From Sphingomonas crusticola (lineage in GTDB: Bacteria > Pseudomonadota > Alphaproteobacteria > Sphingomonadales > Sphingomonadaceae): DNA of 64,000 nt. Numbering within the stretch: position 1 is the stretch's first letter; each line of letters opens with the position of its first letter. The position numbers and the translations under genes are program-made. Under the pieces are notes generated by a model. That model was given only the letters and a program-made list of their open reading frames with translations. It was not told where the DNA came from and made no database searches. Below are positions 1 to 8,237 of the stretch, piece after piece. The stretch spans positions 2,936,501 to 3,000,500 of the forward strand of contig NZ_QTJP01000001.1 in NCBI RefSeq assembly GCF_003391115.1, written 5' to 3'.

Positions 1-63
1 AATCTCTGCTGGCAACGTGTGCAGAATAACAGGCTCACGATGGCCGATAAGAGGGAGGTGGTA

Positions 64-2283
64 ATGTCGATCAAAGGGGCAAAGCGGTCGCTGTTGACGG
101 CCGGCGCATCAATGCTGGCGATGGGCTCGGCCTGCGCTGGAAGCGCGCAAACGACCGACAGCGTGTCGGCCGCGCCGCCGGCATCTTCGCTCCATGATAA
201 TTCCACCGGGCCGACTACCAATCCCGCGACCAACGATCTCGGTGAGATCGTGGTAACCGCGCAGCGCCGGGCCGAGCGTCTGCAGGATGTCCCGATCACA
301 GTGACCGCGGTCACCCCGGCGGCACTCAAGACCTTTGCCCTTAGCTCAACCCAGGATTTGTCGTCGGTTGTGCCGGGCCTCGTGTTCACGCAGGGACTGA
401 CCAACGCCAATCCTTACATGCGTGGTATCGGGCAGCAGCTGGACGGTATCAACATCGAGCAGCCGGTCGCAATTTACATTGACGGCGTATATCTGTTCCA
501 GCCCGCCTCTGCGATCTTCTCGTTCAATAACATCGCCCAGATCGAGGTGCTCAAAGGCCCTCAGGGCACCTTGTTCGGGCGCAACGCGCTCGGCGGTGTC
601 ATCAACATCAAGACCGAAGATCCCAGTCACACGCCGCTGGTCAAGGTCGATGCCTCGTACGGCAACTACGACACGATCACCGGCCACTTCTACGCGAACA
701 CCCCGCTGACCGACAATCTCACCTTCAACGTCGCGGCTTACGGCGTCGATCGCATGCATGGCTACGGTTACAATGTGACGCTGAAGAAGCACATCTATCA
801 GTCGGAAGAATGGGGCGGTCAGAGCAAGCTGCGCTGGCAGTCCGACACCGGCACCGATGTGTCGCTGAACCTGCTTTACACCCACGTCGCCAACTATATC
901 GGTGGGACCACCGGCGTCATCCCTGGTTCGCTCGCCGAGGATGGCAAGACACGCTTCATCGACACGTACACGGTCGCCGATCCGGTCGACACGAAGAGCC
1001 CCACCAACACCTTTATGGCTTCGTTGCATGTCCGCCAGGATCTAGGCTGGGCGACGTTCATCAACACCGCCGCATACCACACGCTTTGGGCAAAGCTTAC
1101 CTACGGGGTGAACGCAATCCCGTTCGGCAGCGGCAAGGCGCTCACGATCGATCCGTTTCACCTGAAGGCGCACACGTTCTCGGACGAAGCGCAGCTCCAG
1201 GGCGGCACCGTCGACACCTTCAACTGGATAGTCGGGCTTTATTATCTGCACGACGTCAGCAAGAACACCTTCAGCCCCGCGCTCGACGGCTCGGAATTCT
1301 TCCATATCACCGCCAGCCTGCCGACCGATTCCTACGCGGCATACGGACAGGCGACCGTCACCGTATTGCCCGACACGCGCCTGACCGGTGGGTTCCGCTA
1401 CACGCTCGACAAGAAATCAATCAGCGGCACTGCCAATCTGTTCGGCACGATCAGTACGCCCGAAAGCAGCGGCATCCCGACGCACAAATCGTGGGGCAGC
1501 CCGTCCTGGCGCCTGTCGCTCGATCATAAATTCTCGCCCGACATGATGGGCTTCGTTTCCTATAATCGCGGCTTTGCCAGCGGCACGTTCAACAGCACCG
1601 ACTTCACCAATACGCCGGCGTCTCCCGAAACGATCGACGCTTTCGAGGCGGGCCTGAAAAACGAGCTTTTCGATCGCCACCTCTCGCTGAACGTCGCAGC
1701 TTTCTATTATTCAGTGAAAAACCTTCAGCTGGAAAGCCTAACGCCCGGGGTAGGACGAACCGGCACGGTGGCGCTGTTCAATGCGGCATCGTCCCACATG
1801 TACGGCACCGATGTCGACTTCACGATACGTCCGGCGCGCGGCCTGAGCTTGAGCGGCGGGTTCGAGCTGCTTCATGCCAAATATGTCGACTTTCCAAGGG
1901 GCGCCTGTCCCCAGCCTTCGCCCGCCGGCGGCAATCCGACCACCGAGATTTGTGACCTGTCCGGCCATCATATGTCGCGTGCGCCCAAGTTCATGGCGAC
2001 GCTCGGCGCGCAATATACGGCGGGACCGGTCCTGTTCGCGATCAACGATGAGCATAATAGCGGATTTACCTGGGAGCCGGGCGGGCTCGTCCGCCAGAAG
2101 AAATATGACTCGCTCAGCGGCTCGATCACCTATTCCCTGCCCAACACCAAATGGCAGTTCCAGCTGTATGGGTCGAACCTGCTCAACAAGGCGATCTGGG
2201 CTTACGCAGCGGCGGCCAGCACATCGATCTACTCCCCCGGCGTGCCACGCGTGTTCGGGCTCAAGGTGAGCACCGAATTCTGA
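64..2283 (+). CDS. TonB-dependent outer-membrane receptor
   Basis: A 739-residue TBDR that would import an unknown substrate across the outer membrane using TonB/ExbBD energy. The N-terminus is a signal peptide (roughly residues 1-28, ending in SACAGSAQ). It is followed by a linker, the TonB-box/plug start GEIVVTAQRRAERLQDVPI, plug motifs such as VEVLKGPQGTLFGRNALGG-like sequence, and a long beta-barrel ending in aromatic F, typical of barrel assembly. I chose ATG 64 over an in-frame ATG at 19 because GGGAGGTGG (about 53-60) sits just upstream and the signal peptide then begins properly. It lies 38 bp ahead of the hydrolase and probably leads the catabolic operon. The substrate class is not determinable. 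Confidence 0.93.
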   Translation: MSIKGAKRSLLTAGASMLAMGSACAGSAQTTDSVSAAPPASSLHDNSTGPTTNPATNDLGEIVVTAQRRAERLQDVPITVTAVTPAALKTFALSSTQDLSSVVPGLVFTQGLTNANPYMRGIGQQLDGINIEQPVAIYIDGVYLFQPASAIFSFNNIAQIEVLKGPQGTLFGRNALGGVINIKTEDPSHTPLVKVDASYGNYDTITGHFYANTPLTDNLTFNVAAYGVDRMHGYGYNVTLKKHIYQSEEWGGQSKLRWQSDTGTDVSLNLLYTHVANYIGGTTGVIPGSLAEDGKTRFIDTYTVADPVDTKSPTNTFMASLHVRQDLGWATFINTAAYHTLWAKLTYGVNAIPFGSGKALTIDPFHLKAHTFSDEAQLQGGTVDTFNWIVGLYYLHDVSKNTFSPALDGSEFFHITASLPTDSYAAYGQATVTVLPDTRLTGGFRYTLDKKSISGTANLFGTISTPESSGIPTHKSWGSPSWRLSLDHKFSPDMMGFVSYNRGFASGTFNSTDFTNTPASPETIDAFEAGLKNELFDRHLSLNVAAFYYSVKNLQLESLTPGVGRTGTVALFNAASSHMYGTDVDFTIRPARGLSLSGGFELLHAKYVDFPRGACPQPSPAGGNPTTEICDLSGHHMSRAPKFMATLGAQYTAGPVLFAINDEHNSGFTWEPGGLVRQKKYDSLSGSITYSLPNTKWQFQLYGSNLLNKAIWAYAAAASTSIYSPGVPRVFGLKVSTEF

Positions 2284-2321
2284 TGGAACTGCGGTTCGCC
2301 TCCCTGGCTGCGAGGACGTAG

Positions 2322-3185
2322 ATGTATTCGTCCCGCCAGACGATGGTCCAAGCGCCGGACGGGGTGAGGCTGTCGGTGCGTGAATGGGGGCGCACCGACG
2401 GGGCCGCCATTGTGTTCGTCCATGGCTGGTCGCATTCCCAGCTCGCTTTCTTGCGCCAGTTTCGAGGCGAGCTGGCCGAAAGCTTCCGTCTCGTCAGCTA
2501 CGACCTGCGCGGGCACGGGGAATCGGATCATCCCGACACGCTCGACGCCTACAATCAGGGCACGATCTGGGGTGATGATCTGCGGGCGGTGATCGAAGCG
2601 CTGCAGCTCGAACAGGTAATATTAGTCGGCTGGTCGTTCGGAGGGCGCGTCATCGCGCAATATGTCCACCAGTTCGCCGCCGATCGCGTCGCCGGGTTGA
2701 GCTTCGTGGCGGTCGCTGCCTTCGCCGATCCGGATCAGCCGGTGCGGGGGCCGGATGCGTGCGGTGAGCTATTGCTGAGCTCCAACCTGGAAGACACGAT
2801 CGCCGGCGCCGAACTGTTCGTTCGCAGATGCGCGCGCATCCCGCTCAGCGATGCCGACTTCGCGCTCATGCTGGGGGTGGTCATGAGCGCGGGCATGAAG
2901 GCGCGCCAGGGCTCCAGCCAATGGCGGGTCGATTATACCGAAACCTTTCGATCTCTCCGCATACCAACATTGGTCGTGCACGGCCGGCAGGACGGCATGA
3001 CCCTGCCGCACGCGGCCGAGGCGATTGCAGCCAAGGTGGCCGGCGCCCGCGTCGCCTGGTTCGAGGCCTGCGGCCATATGCCTTTTTGGGAGGAACCCGA
3101 GCGCTTCAACGCCGAACTGAGTAGCTTCGCCCGTGACTGTTATGCTGATGGCGCACCCGTCGAGCGGCTTCGACGGACCAATTGA
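2322..3185 (+). CDS. alpha/beta hydrolase
   Basis: A 287-residue alpha/beta-hydrolase-fold enzyme without a signal peptide, so probably cytoplasmic. The oxyanion HG pair is at residues 34-35, the nucleophile elbow GWSFGG carries Ser105, and Asp224 (GRQDG) and His252 (ACGHMP) complete the triad. The fold resembles non-heme chloroperoxidase/esterase and ring-cleavage hydrolase families, and the substrate cannot be assigned. Start ATG 2322 has a GAGGAC ribosome site about eight bases upstream. An internal ATG at 2343 is a weaker alternative. It lies 12 bp before the VOC gene, as the first enzyme of the operon. Confidence 0.9.
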   Translation: MYSSRQTMVQAPDGVRLSVREWGRTDGAAIVFVHGWSHSQLAFLRQFRGELAESFRLVSYDLRGHGESDHPDTLDAYNQGTIWGDDLRAVIEALQLEQVILVGWSFGGRVIAQYVHQFAADRVAGLSFVAVAAFADPDQPVRGPDACGELLLSSNLEDTIAGAELFVRRCARIPLSDADFALMLGVVMSAGMKARQGSSQWRVDYTETFRSLRIPTLVVHGRQDGMTLPHAAEAIAAKVAGARVAWFEACGHMPFWEEPERFNAELSSFARDCYADGAPVERLRRTN

Positions 3186-3197
3186 CCGGAGGATGAG

Positions 3198-3758
3198 ATG
3201 AATATGGCGCACCCTGCCAACGTCCCGAATGGTATTCCCAACCGGCTCCACCACCACGCCTGGGTCGTGGAAGATCAGGAGCGTACGCGCCACTTTTACG
3301 AGGATATTATCGGCATGCCCCTCCTCGCGACGTGGGTGGAGCGGACCGAGTTCCAGGGTACCGACCTGATCTACAGCCACACTTTCTATGGCATGAAGGA
3401 CGGGGGCGCCCTCGCATTCTTCAGTTTCGCCGATCCGGAGGTGTACAAGCGCTTCGCCGCCAAGAAGCAGGAGATGTTCATCCACATTTCACTCGAGGTC
3501 GATCAGGAAACGCAGGACGCGATCCAGAAGCGTTGCGCTGATGCCGGCCTCGGCGGCTGGTCCTATGACCATGGCTATTGCAAGTCGGTCTACGTGACCG
3601 ACCCGGACGGGCTGCTGGTCGAATTCACCGTCGATCCGCCCAACCTCGACGAGATTAACCGGGTGCAAGCGGATACCGCCCATGCCTCGCTCGCCGCCTG
3701 GATGGCAGGCGACTACACGCCCACCAACTTTTTGCGCCACGAAACCCACTATTCATGA
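3198..3758 (+). CDS. VOC superfamily enzyme (glyoxalase/extradiol dioxygenase fold)
   Basis: A 186-residue vicinal-oxygen-chelate protein. Candidate metal ligands are a His in HHH (18-20), His96 (FIHISLEV) and Glu142 (LLVEFTVD), the usual pattern for VOC enzymes. The FYEDIIGMPLL segment and DPDGLLVEF signature are typical of glyoxalase-like domains. It could be a dioxygenase, isomerase or epimerase, and sequence alone does not decide. GGAGG precedes the start. Its stop overlaps the next start by 4 bp (ATGA), so it is translationally coupled to the MetE-like gene. The acidic and aromatic C-terminal tail after residue 145 is longer than in minimal VOC domains. Confidence 0.88.
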   Translation: MNMAHPANVPNGIPNRLHHHAWVVEDQERTRHFYEDIIGMPLLATWVERTEFQGTDLIYSHTFYGMKDGGALAFFSFADPEVYKRFAAKKQEMFIHISLEVDQETQDAIQKRCADAGLGGWSYDHGYCKSVYVTDPDGLLVEFTVDPPNLDEINRVQADTAHASLAAWMAGDYTPTNFLRHETHYS

Positions 3759-4852
3759 CCCCAGGCGAGGTAGGCGGCCTGCCGCGTGCAGATCGACCGG
3801 ATCGGGCTTTGCCGGGGCTGTTCCCGACGACCGTCGTCGGGAGCTATCCCCAGCCCGGCTGGCTGATCGACCGCAGCGTGCTCACTGGCGGCAACGTGCC
3901 GCGCGTGAGCGCGCGCGGTTTCTGGCGTGTCGATCCCGACATGCTGGAAGAGGCCCAGGATGATGCCACCCGCCTCGCCATCCGCGACATGGAGCGCGCC
4001 GGCATCGACATCATCAGCGATGGTGAGATCCGGCGCGACAGCTATTCGAACCATTTCCTGCTCTCGCTCGAGGGCATCGATGAAAGCGATCCCGCGATCA
4101 TCCGGCGCGAGACGGGTCAGATCAGCCGCCTGCCGCGCGTGGTCGGCCCGATCAAATGGCGCACGCCGGTCGAGGTGGCATCTGCACGCTTCCTCCAGCG
4201 CAATACCGATCGCCGGATCAAGGTCACCTTGCCCGGTCCGTTTACGATGTCGCAGCTCACTCACGATCAATATTACAAAGACCCCGAGGCGCTGGCCTCC
4301 GCCTTCGCCGATGCCGTTAACGCCGAAGCGCGCCTGCTGCAGGCCGAGGGGGTGGACGTCATCCAGTTGGACGAGCCCTATCTGCGCAACGCGCCGGACG
4401 AGGCAAGCGCGTTCGGCGTGCGCGTGATCGATCGGGCACTCGCTGAACTCACCGTCACCACCGCCATCCATCTCTGCTTCGGCTACGGCTTCCTCGCGCG
4501 AGAGGGGAAGCCCAAGCATTATACCTTCCTCGGCCAATTGGCGGACTGCCGCGCGCAGCAAATCTCGATCGAGGCCGCCCAGCCGGGCATCGATCTGGGC
4601 GCACTGACCGAGCTTGCGCCGAAGACCATCCTGTTAGGCCTACTCGCCCTGGATCCTAATGCTCCGGTCGAGACTGGCGAGCAGGTGGCGGCGCGCATTC
4701 GCGCGGCGCTGGCGCACGTCCCGCCCGAGCGGCTCATCCCCGCGCCCGATTGCGGCATGAAATATCTCGATCGGGCGACCGCCTTCACCAAGCTCAAGGC
4801 TCTTTCGGACGGCGCGGCCATGGTCCGCGCTGAACTGACCGGATCGGCATGA
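3755..4852 (+). CDS. MetE-like (cobalamin-independent methionine synthase II family) zinc enzyme
   Basis: A 365-residue protein with only the C-terminal catalytic barrel of MetE. The family opening TTVVGSYPQP is at about residues 25-34 and the conserved QLDEP is at 204-208. The zinc ligands appear intact: His239 and Cys241 (IHLC), Glu273 (SIEAAQ) and Cys333 (APDCGMKY). Stand-alone proteins of this length include epoxyalkane:coenzyme M transferase-type enzymes, in which zinc activates a thiol, as well as methyltransferases. The gene sits inside a CoA-linked catabolic operon, overlapping the VOC gene and 19 bp before the SDR, so catabolic thiol transfer or demethylation is more likely than methionine synthesis. 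That role is inference; the family call is firm. Confidence 0.85.
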   Translation: MTPGEVGGLPRADRPDRALPGLFPTTVVGSYPQPGWLIDRSVLTGGNVPRVSARGFWRVDPDMLEEAQDDATRLAIRDMERAGIDIISDGEIRRDSYSNHFLLSLEGIDESDPAIIRRETGQISRLPRVVGPIKWRTPVEVASARFLQRNTDRRIKVTLPGPFTMSQLTHDQYYKDPEALASAFADAVNAEARLLQAEGVDVIQLDEPYLRNAPDEASAFGVRVIDRALAELTVTTAIHLCFGYGFLAREGKPKHYTFLGQLADCRAQQISIEAAQPGIDLGALTELAPKTILLGLLALDPNAPVETGEQVAARIRAALAHVPPERLIPAPDCGMKYLDRATAFTKLKALSDGAAMVRAELTGSA

Positions 4853-4871
4853 CACATATTCTGGAGACATT

Positions 4872-5789
4872 ATGACCATCTCGCTCAAGGACCGTGTTGC
4901 AGTTGTTACAGGTGCGGGCGGCGGACTCGGCCGGTCGCATGCATTGATGCTCGCAAGCCGCGGGGCGAAGGTTGTCGTCAACGATCTCGGCGGCGGCCTG
5001 GACGGCACCGGCAGTTCCAGTGCAGCCGCCGACCGGGTGGTTGCCGAGATCGAGGCTGCCGGCGGCACCGCCGTGCCCAATTACGACAGCATCTCGGAAG
5101 AGAGCGGCGCGGCCGCGCTCATCGACACCGCCATCAAGCAATTTGGCCGGATCGACATCCTCGTCAACAATGCCGGCTTCCTGCGCGACAAGACCTTCGC
5201 CAAGGCCGACATGGCCGACTTTCGCGCGGTCGTCGGCGTTCATTTCCTGGGCGCGGTCTACTGCACCTCGGCGGCGTTCGGACATATGCGTCAGCAAAAG
5301 CACGGACGCATCGTCATGACCTCGTCCGGCGCCGGCCTGTACGGCAATTTCGGCCAATCGAATTACGGCGCCGCCAAGATGGCGCTCGTAGGCCTGATGA
5401 ACGTGCTCAAGCAGGAAGGCGCGCGCGACAATGTGCTGATCAATACGATCGCGCCGATCGCCGCGACCCGTATGACCGAGGCGATGATGCCTCCTGCGGC
5501 ACTGCCGCATCTGAAGGCAGAGGCGGTTTCGTCGGCGGTGACTTACCTCAGCAGCGACGAATGCACGGTCAGCGGGCACGTGATCAGCGCGGGTGCGGGC
5601 TATTTCGCCCGGGCGGCGATGATGGAGGGGGCAGGCGTCTTCATGGACGACGCCGACGCCGCCGATCCGGACGCGGTGGCGGCTGCCTATGAGCGGATCG
5701 CCGATCTCTCGCATGCCGAGCCGTTCGCGTCCGCGCCGGACTATATCACCAAGGCGCTCGCCCGCTTCGAACCGGCGGAGACGCACTGA
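4872..5789 (+). CDS. SDR dehydrogenase, MFE-2/(3R)-hydroxyacyl-CoA dehydrogenase type
   Basis: A 305-residue short-chain dehydrogenase. The nucleotide-binding motif TGAGGGLG is at 13-20, NNAG at 99-102, catalytic Ser at 151/152, and Tyr165/Lys169 in YGAAK. The VVNDLGG segment, the LYGNFGQSNYGAAK signature and the long C-terminal extension match the dehydrogenase unit of peroxisomal multifunctional enzyme 2 and its bacterial relatives, which oxidise 3-hydroxyacyl-CoA esters. It probably acts with the downstream enoyl-CoA hydratase, whose start overlaps its stop by one base. A close paralogue is encoded at 21621-22553 in a separate cluster. Confidence 0.9.
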   Translation: MTISLKDRVAVVTGAGGGLGRSHALMLASRGAKVVVNDLGGGLDGTGSSSAAADRVVAEIEAAGGTAVPNYDSISEESGAAALIDTAIKQFGRIDILVNNAGFLRDKTFAKADMADFRAVVGVHFLGAVYCTSAAFGHMRQQKHGRIVMTSSGAGLYGNFGQSNYGAAKMALVGLMNVLKQEGARDNVLINTIAPIAATRMTEAMMPPAALPHLKAEAVSSAVTYLSSDECTVSGHVISAGAGYFARAAMMEGAGVFMDDADAADPDAVAAAYERIADLSHAEPFASAPDYITKALARFEPAETH

Positions 5790-6583
5790 TGGCCGATTTC
5801 GAGGGATCGGTCGCCGACGGCATTGCACGCGCGGTCCTGAACCGGCCGGAATCCCTCAACGCCTTTTCGGACGGCATGCGCGACCAATTCATCGCTTTCC
5901 TGCTGCGTGTCGAGCGTGATCCGGCCGTGCGCTGCCTGGTGCTGTCGGGTGCAGGCGGCAATTTCATGGCGGGCGGCGACGTGAAGAGTTTCGTTGAAAG
6001 CTTCGCGCTTCCGCCGGAGGACCGCAGCGCCTTTTTCGAGGCGACCTGCCAGAAGATGAACCCGATCATCATGTTGCTGCGGCGCCTGCCCAAGCCGGTC
6101 ATCGCCAGCGTAAGCGGGGCTTGCGCCGGACTCGGCGTGAGCTTCGTCCTCGCATCCGATCTCGCAATTGCGGCCGACGACGCCTTCTTTTCACTGGCTT
6201 ATTCGCGGATCGGGACGACGCCCGACGGCGGCGCCACCTATTTCCTACCGCACGCGGTCGGCATGAAGCGCGCGGCCGAGCTCGCTTTCCTAAGCGAACG
6301 GATCGATGCCTCGGCAGCGCGCGAATACGGCCTGATCAACCGGGTTGTCCCTGCAGGGGCTTTGGCAGAGGAAACCGAAAAGCTCGCGCGCAAGCTGGCC
6401 GACGGCGCCACCGCCGCCATCGCGCGTACCAAGGCCTTGCTGATCCAGGCTTCAGGCGAGGATCTCGAACGGCAGCTACAAGCTGAAGCGGTGAATTTCG
6501 CCGCCTCCACCCTTTCCCCCGACATGAGCGAGGGCATCACGGCATTCGTCGAAAAGCGCCGGCCCGTATTCGGCGGCCGCTGA
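5789..6583 (+). CDS. enoyl-CoA hydratase/isomerase family protein
   Basis: A 264-residue crotonase-fold protein. The oxyanion-hole segments are AGGDV (61-65) and CAGLG (112-116). The acidic residue Asp146 in TTPDGG is placed as in PaaG-like isomerases, and the glutamates of classical hydratases are not obvious, so isomerase or ring-modifying chemistry is possible. The IGTTPDGGATYFLP segment is characteristic of this subgroup. The start overlaps the stop of the SDR (TGATG), indicating coupled translation. It is likely a beta-oxidation-like step on a CoA thioester made in this operon. Confidence 0.88.
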   Translation: MADFEGSVADGIARAVLNRPESLNAFSDGMRDQFIAFLLRVERDPAVRCLVLSGAGGNFMAGGDVKSFVESFALPPEDRSAFFEATCQKMNPIIMLLRRLPKPVIASVSGACAGLGVSFVLASDLAIAADDAFFSLAYSRIGTTPDGGATYFLPHAVGMKRAAELAFLSERIDASAAREYGLINRVVPAGALAEETEKLARKLADGATAAIARTKALLIQASGEDLERQLQAEAVNFAASTLSPDMSEGITAFVEKRRPVFGGR

Positions 6584-6627
6584 CGCAGACTGGCCTGCCT
6601 CCTTCGTTTTATTTTGGAGTGATTTAG

Positions 6628-8175
6628 ATGAGCTGGGAGCCGGAGATTGCGGAGCTTCGCCGACGCGAAGCGCTCGCCCAGCGTATGGGCGGCGAAGAGA
6701 AGGTCGAGCGCCAGCATAGCAATGGCAAGCTGACTGTCCGCGAGCGGATTGACCGGCTGCTCGATGCCGGCAGCTTTCACGAGATCGGCGCGATCGCGGG
6801 CAAGGCAACCTATGATGACGTCGGCAATCTGATCGATCTGCTGCCCGCCAACTTCGTGATGGGCCGCGGCCGTATCGATGAGCGGCCCGTGGTCGTCGGC
6901 GGCGACGATTTCACGGTGCGCGGTGGCGCGATGGATGCCGCGATCGGCAGCAAGCAGGTCTTCGCCGAGCAGATGGCGAACGAACTCGAGATTCCGCTTG
7001 TGCGGCTGGTTGACGGTACGGGGGGCGGCGGGTCGGTCAAGACGATCGAAATCGATGGCCGCACTTACGTTCCTTACAACCAGGGCTGGGACTGGGTGGT
7101 CGACAACCTCGCCAAGGTCCCCGTCGTAAGTCTCGGTCTCGGCTCTGTCGCGGGCCTCGGATCCACCCGACTGGTCTCCAGCCATTATTCGATCATGGTG
7201 CGCGAAACGTCGCAGATGTTCATCGCCGGTCCCGCCTTGGTTGCACGCTTGGGGCAAACCTTCACCAAGGAAGAGCTGGGCGGCAGCGAAGTCCATGCCA
7301 AGGCCGGCGCCATCGACGACGTCGTCGACAGCGAAGACGAAGCGTTCGCCCGCGCGCGCCGGTTTCTTTCGTATCTCCCGCCGAACGTATTCCAACTCCC
7401 GCCGCGGAGCGAACCCACCGACCCGTCGGATCGCGCCGACGATTGGCTGATCGGGGCGATCCCACGCGATCGTCGCAAGGTCTATGACATGCGCGCGATC
7501 CTGCGGTCGGTGCTGGATGGCGACAGCTTTTTCGAGATGGGGCGGCGCTATGGCGGTTCGACCATTACCGGGCTGGCGCGGCTGGATGGTTGGCCGGTCG
7601 CCATCGTCGCCAGCGATCCGCGTGTCTATGGCGGTGGCTGGACAACTGACTCGGCGATCAAGCTGACCCGCTTCATCGATTTTGCGGCGACGTTCCATCT
7701 GCCGGTCGTAAATTTCACCGACGTCCCCGGCTTCGTCATCGGCCAGCAAGCCGAACAAGCAGGAACGATCCGGCATGGTTCACGCGCGCTGGCGGCTCTT
7801 TACCAAGCCGATGTGCCATGGTGTACCGTCATCGTCCGTCGGGCTTTCGGCGTGGCAGGCGCGGCTCATGCGAACCACGTGCGAATGCATTACCGCTACG
7901 CATGGCCATCCGCCGACTGGGGCTCGCTGCCGGTTGAGGGCGGGATCGAGGCCGCCTATCGGGCGGAACTTAGCGAAGCTCAGGATCCCGCCGCCAAGCT
8001 CGCCGAAATCGAGGCGCGGCTGAACGTCTATCGCTCGCCGTTCCGCACTGCAGATGCCTTTCTTGCAGAGGAAATCATCGACCCGCGTCACACGCGCAAG
8101 CTGATTTGCGAGTTCGCGAATTTGGCCGCGCCACTCCGGCGGCCGGGTAGAAACAAGAACGCATTCCGCCCGTGA
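6628..8175 (+). CDS. acyl-CoA carboxyltransferase (PccB/MccB-like beta subunit)
   Basis: A 515-residue carboxyltransferase of the biotin-dependent acyl-CoA carboxylase family, with two crotonase-like halves. The N-terminal acyl-CoA oxyanion region contains DGTGGGGS (about 129-136). The C-terminal carboxybiotin region contains VPGFVIGQQAEQAG (about 366) and IRHGSRALAAL. Length matches PccB/AccD5-type subunits. No biotin carboxylase or biotin carrier gene is near, so the partner must be elsewhere or the protein acts without biotin as a decarboxylase. A TTGGAGTG ribosome site lies upstream. It is the last gene of the operon before the integrase, which faces it. Confidence 0.9.
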   Translation: MSWEPEIAELRRREALAQRMGGEEKVERQHSNGKLTVRERIDRLLDAGSFHEIGAIAGKATYDDVGNLIDLLPANFVMGRGRIDERPVVVGGDDFTVRGGAMDAAIGSKQVFAEQMANELEIPLVRLVDGTGGGGSVKTIEIDGRTYVPYNQGWDWVVDNLAKVPVVSLGLGSVAGLGSTRLVSSHYSIMVRETSQMFIAGPALVARLGQTFTKEELGGSEVHAKAGAIDDVVDSEDEAFARARRFLSYLPPNVFQLPPRSEPTDPSDRADDWLIGAIPRDRRKVYDMRAILRSVLDGDSFFEMGRRYGGSTITGLARLDGWPVAIVASDPRVYGGGWTTDSAIKLTRFIDFAATFHLPVVNFTDVPGFVIGQQAEQAGTIRHGSRALAALYQADVPWCTVIVRRAFGVAGAAHANHVRMHYRYAWPSADWGSLPVEGGIEAAYRAELSEAQDPAAKLAEIEARLNVYRSPFRTADAFLAEEIIDPRHTRKLICEFANLAAPLRRPGRNKNAFRP

Positions 8176-8237
8176 CAAGTCTCCCAGCTGCCCGCCCGCC
8201 CCGTTGAGCGGGATATATAAAGCGTTCTCCCGTCCGC
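8176..8237. other. convergent intergenic gap at the integrase 3' end
   Basis: Short gap between the carboxyltransferase stop and the integrase stop. It contains an AT-rich stretch (ATATATAAAG) but no convincing stem plus T-run terminator and no tRNA or attachment-like sequence, so the left end of the integrated element is not here. Confidence 0.5.

Noticed and set aside
3755-4852. Methionine biosynthesis gene metE
   Set aside because: Only the C-terminal barrel is present and it is coupled to catabolic genes; a cobalamin-independent methionine synthase II-type protein of other function is more likely.
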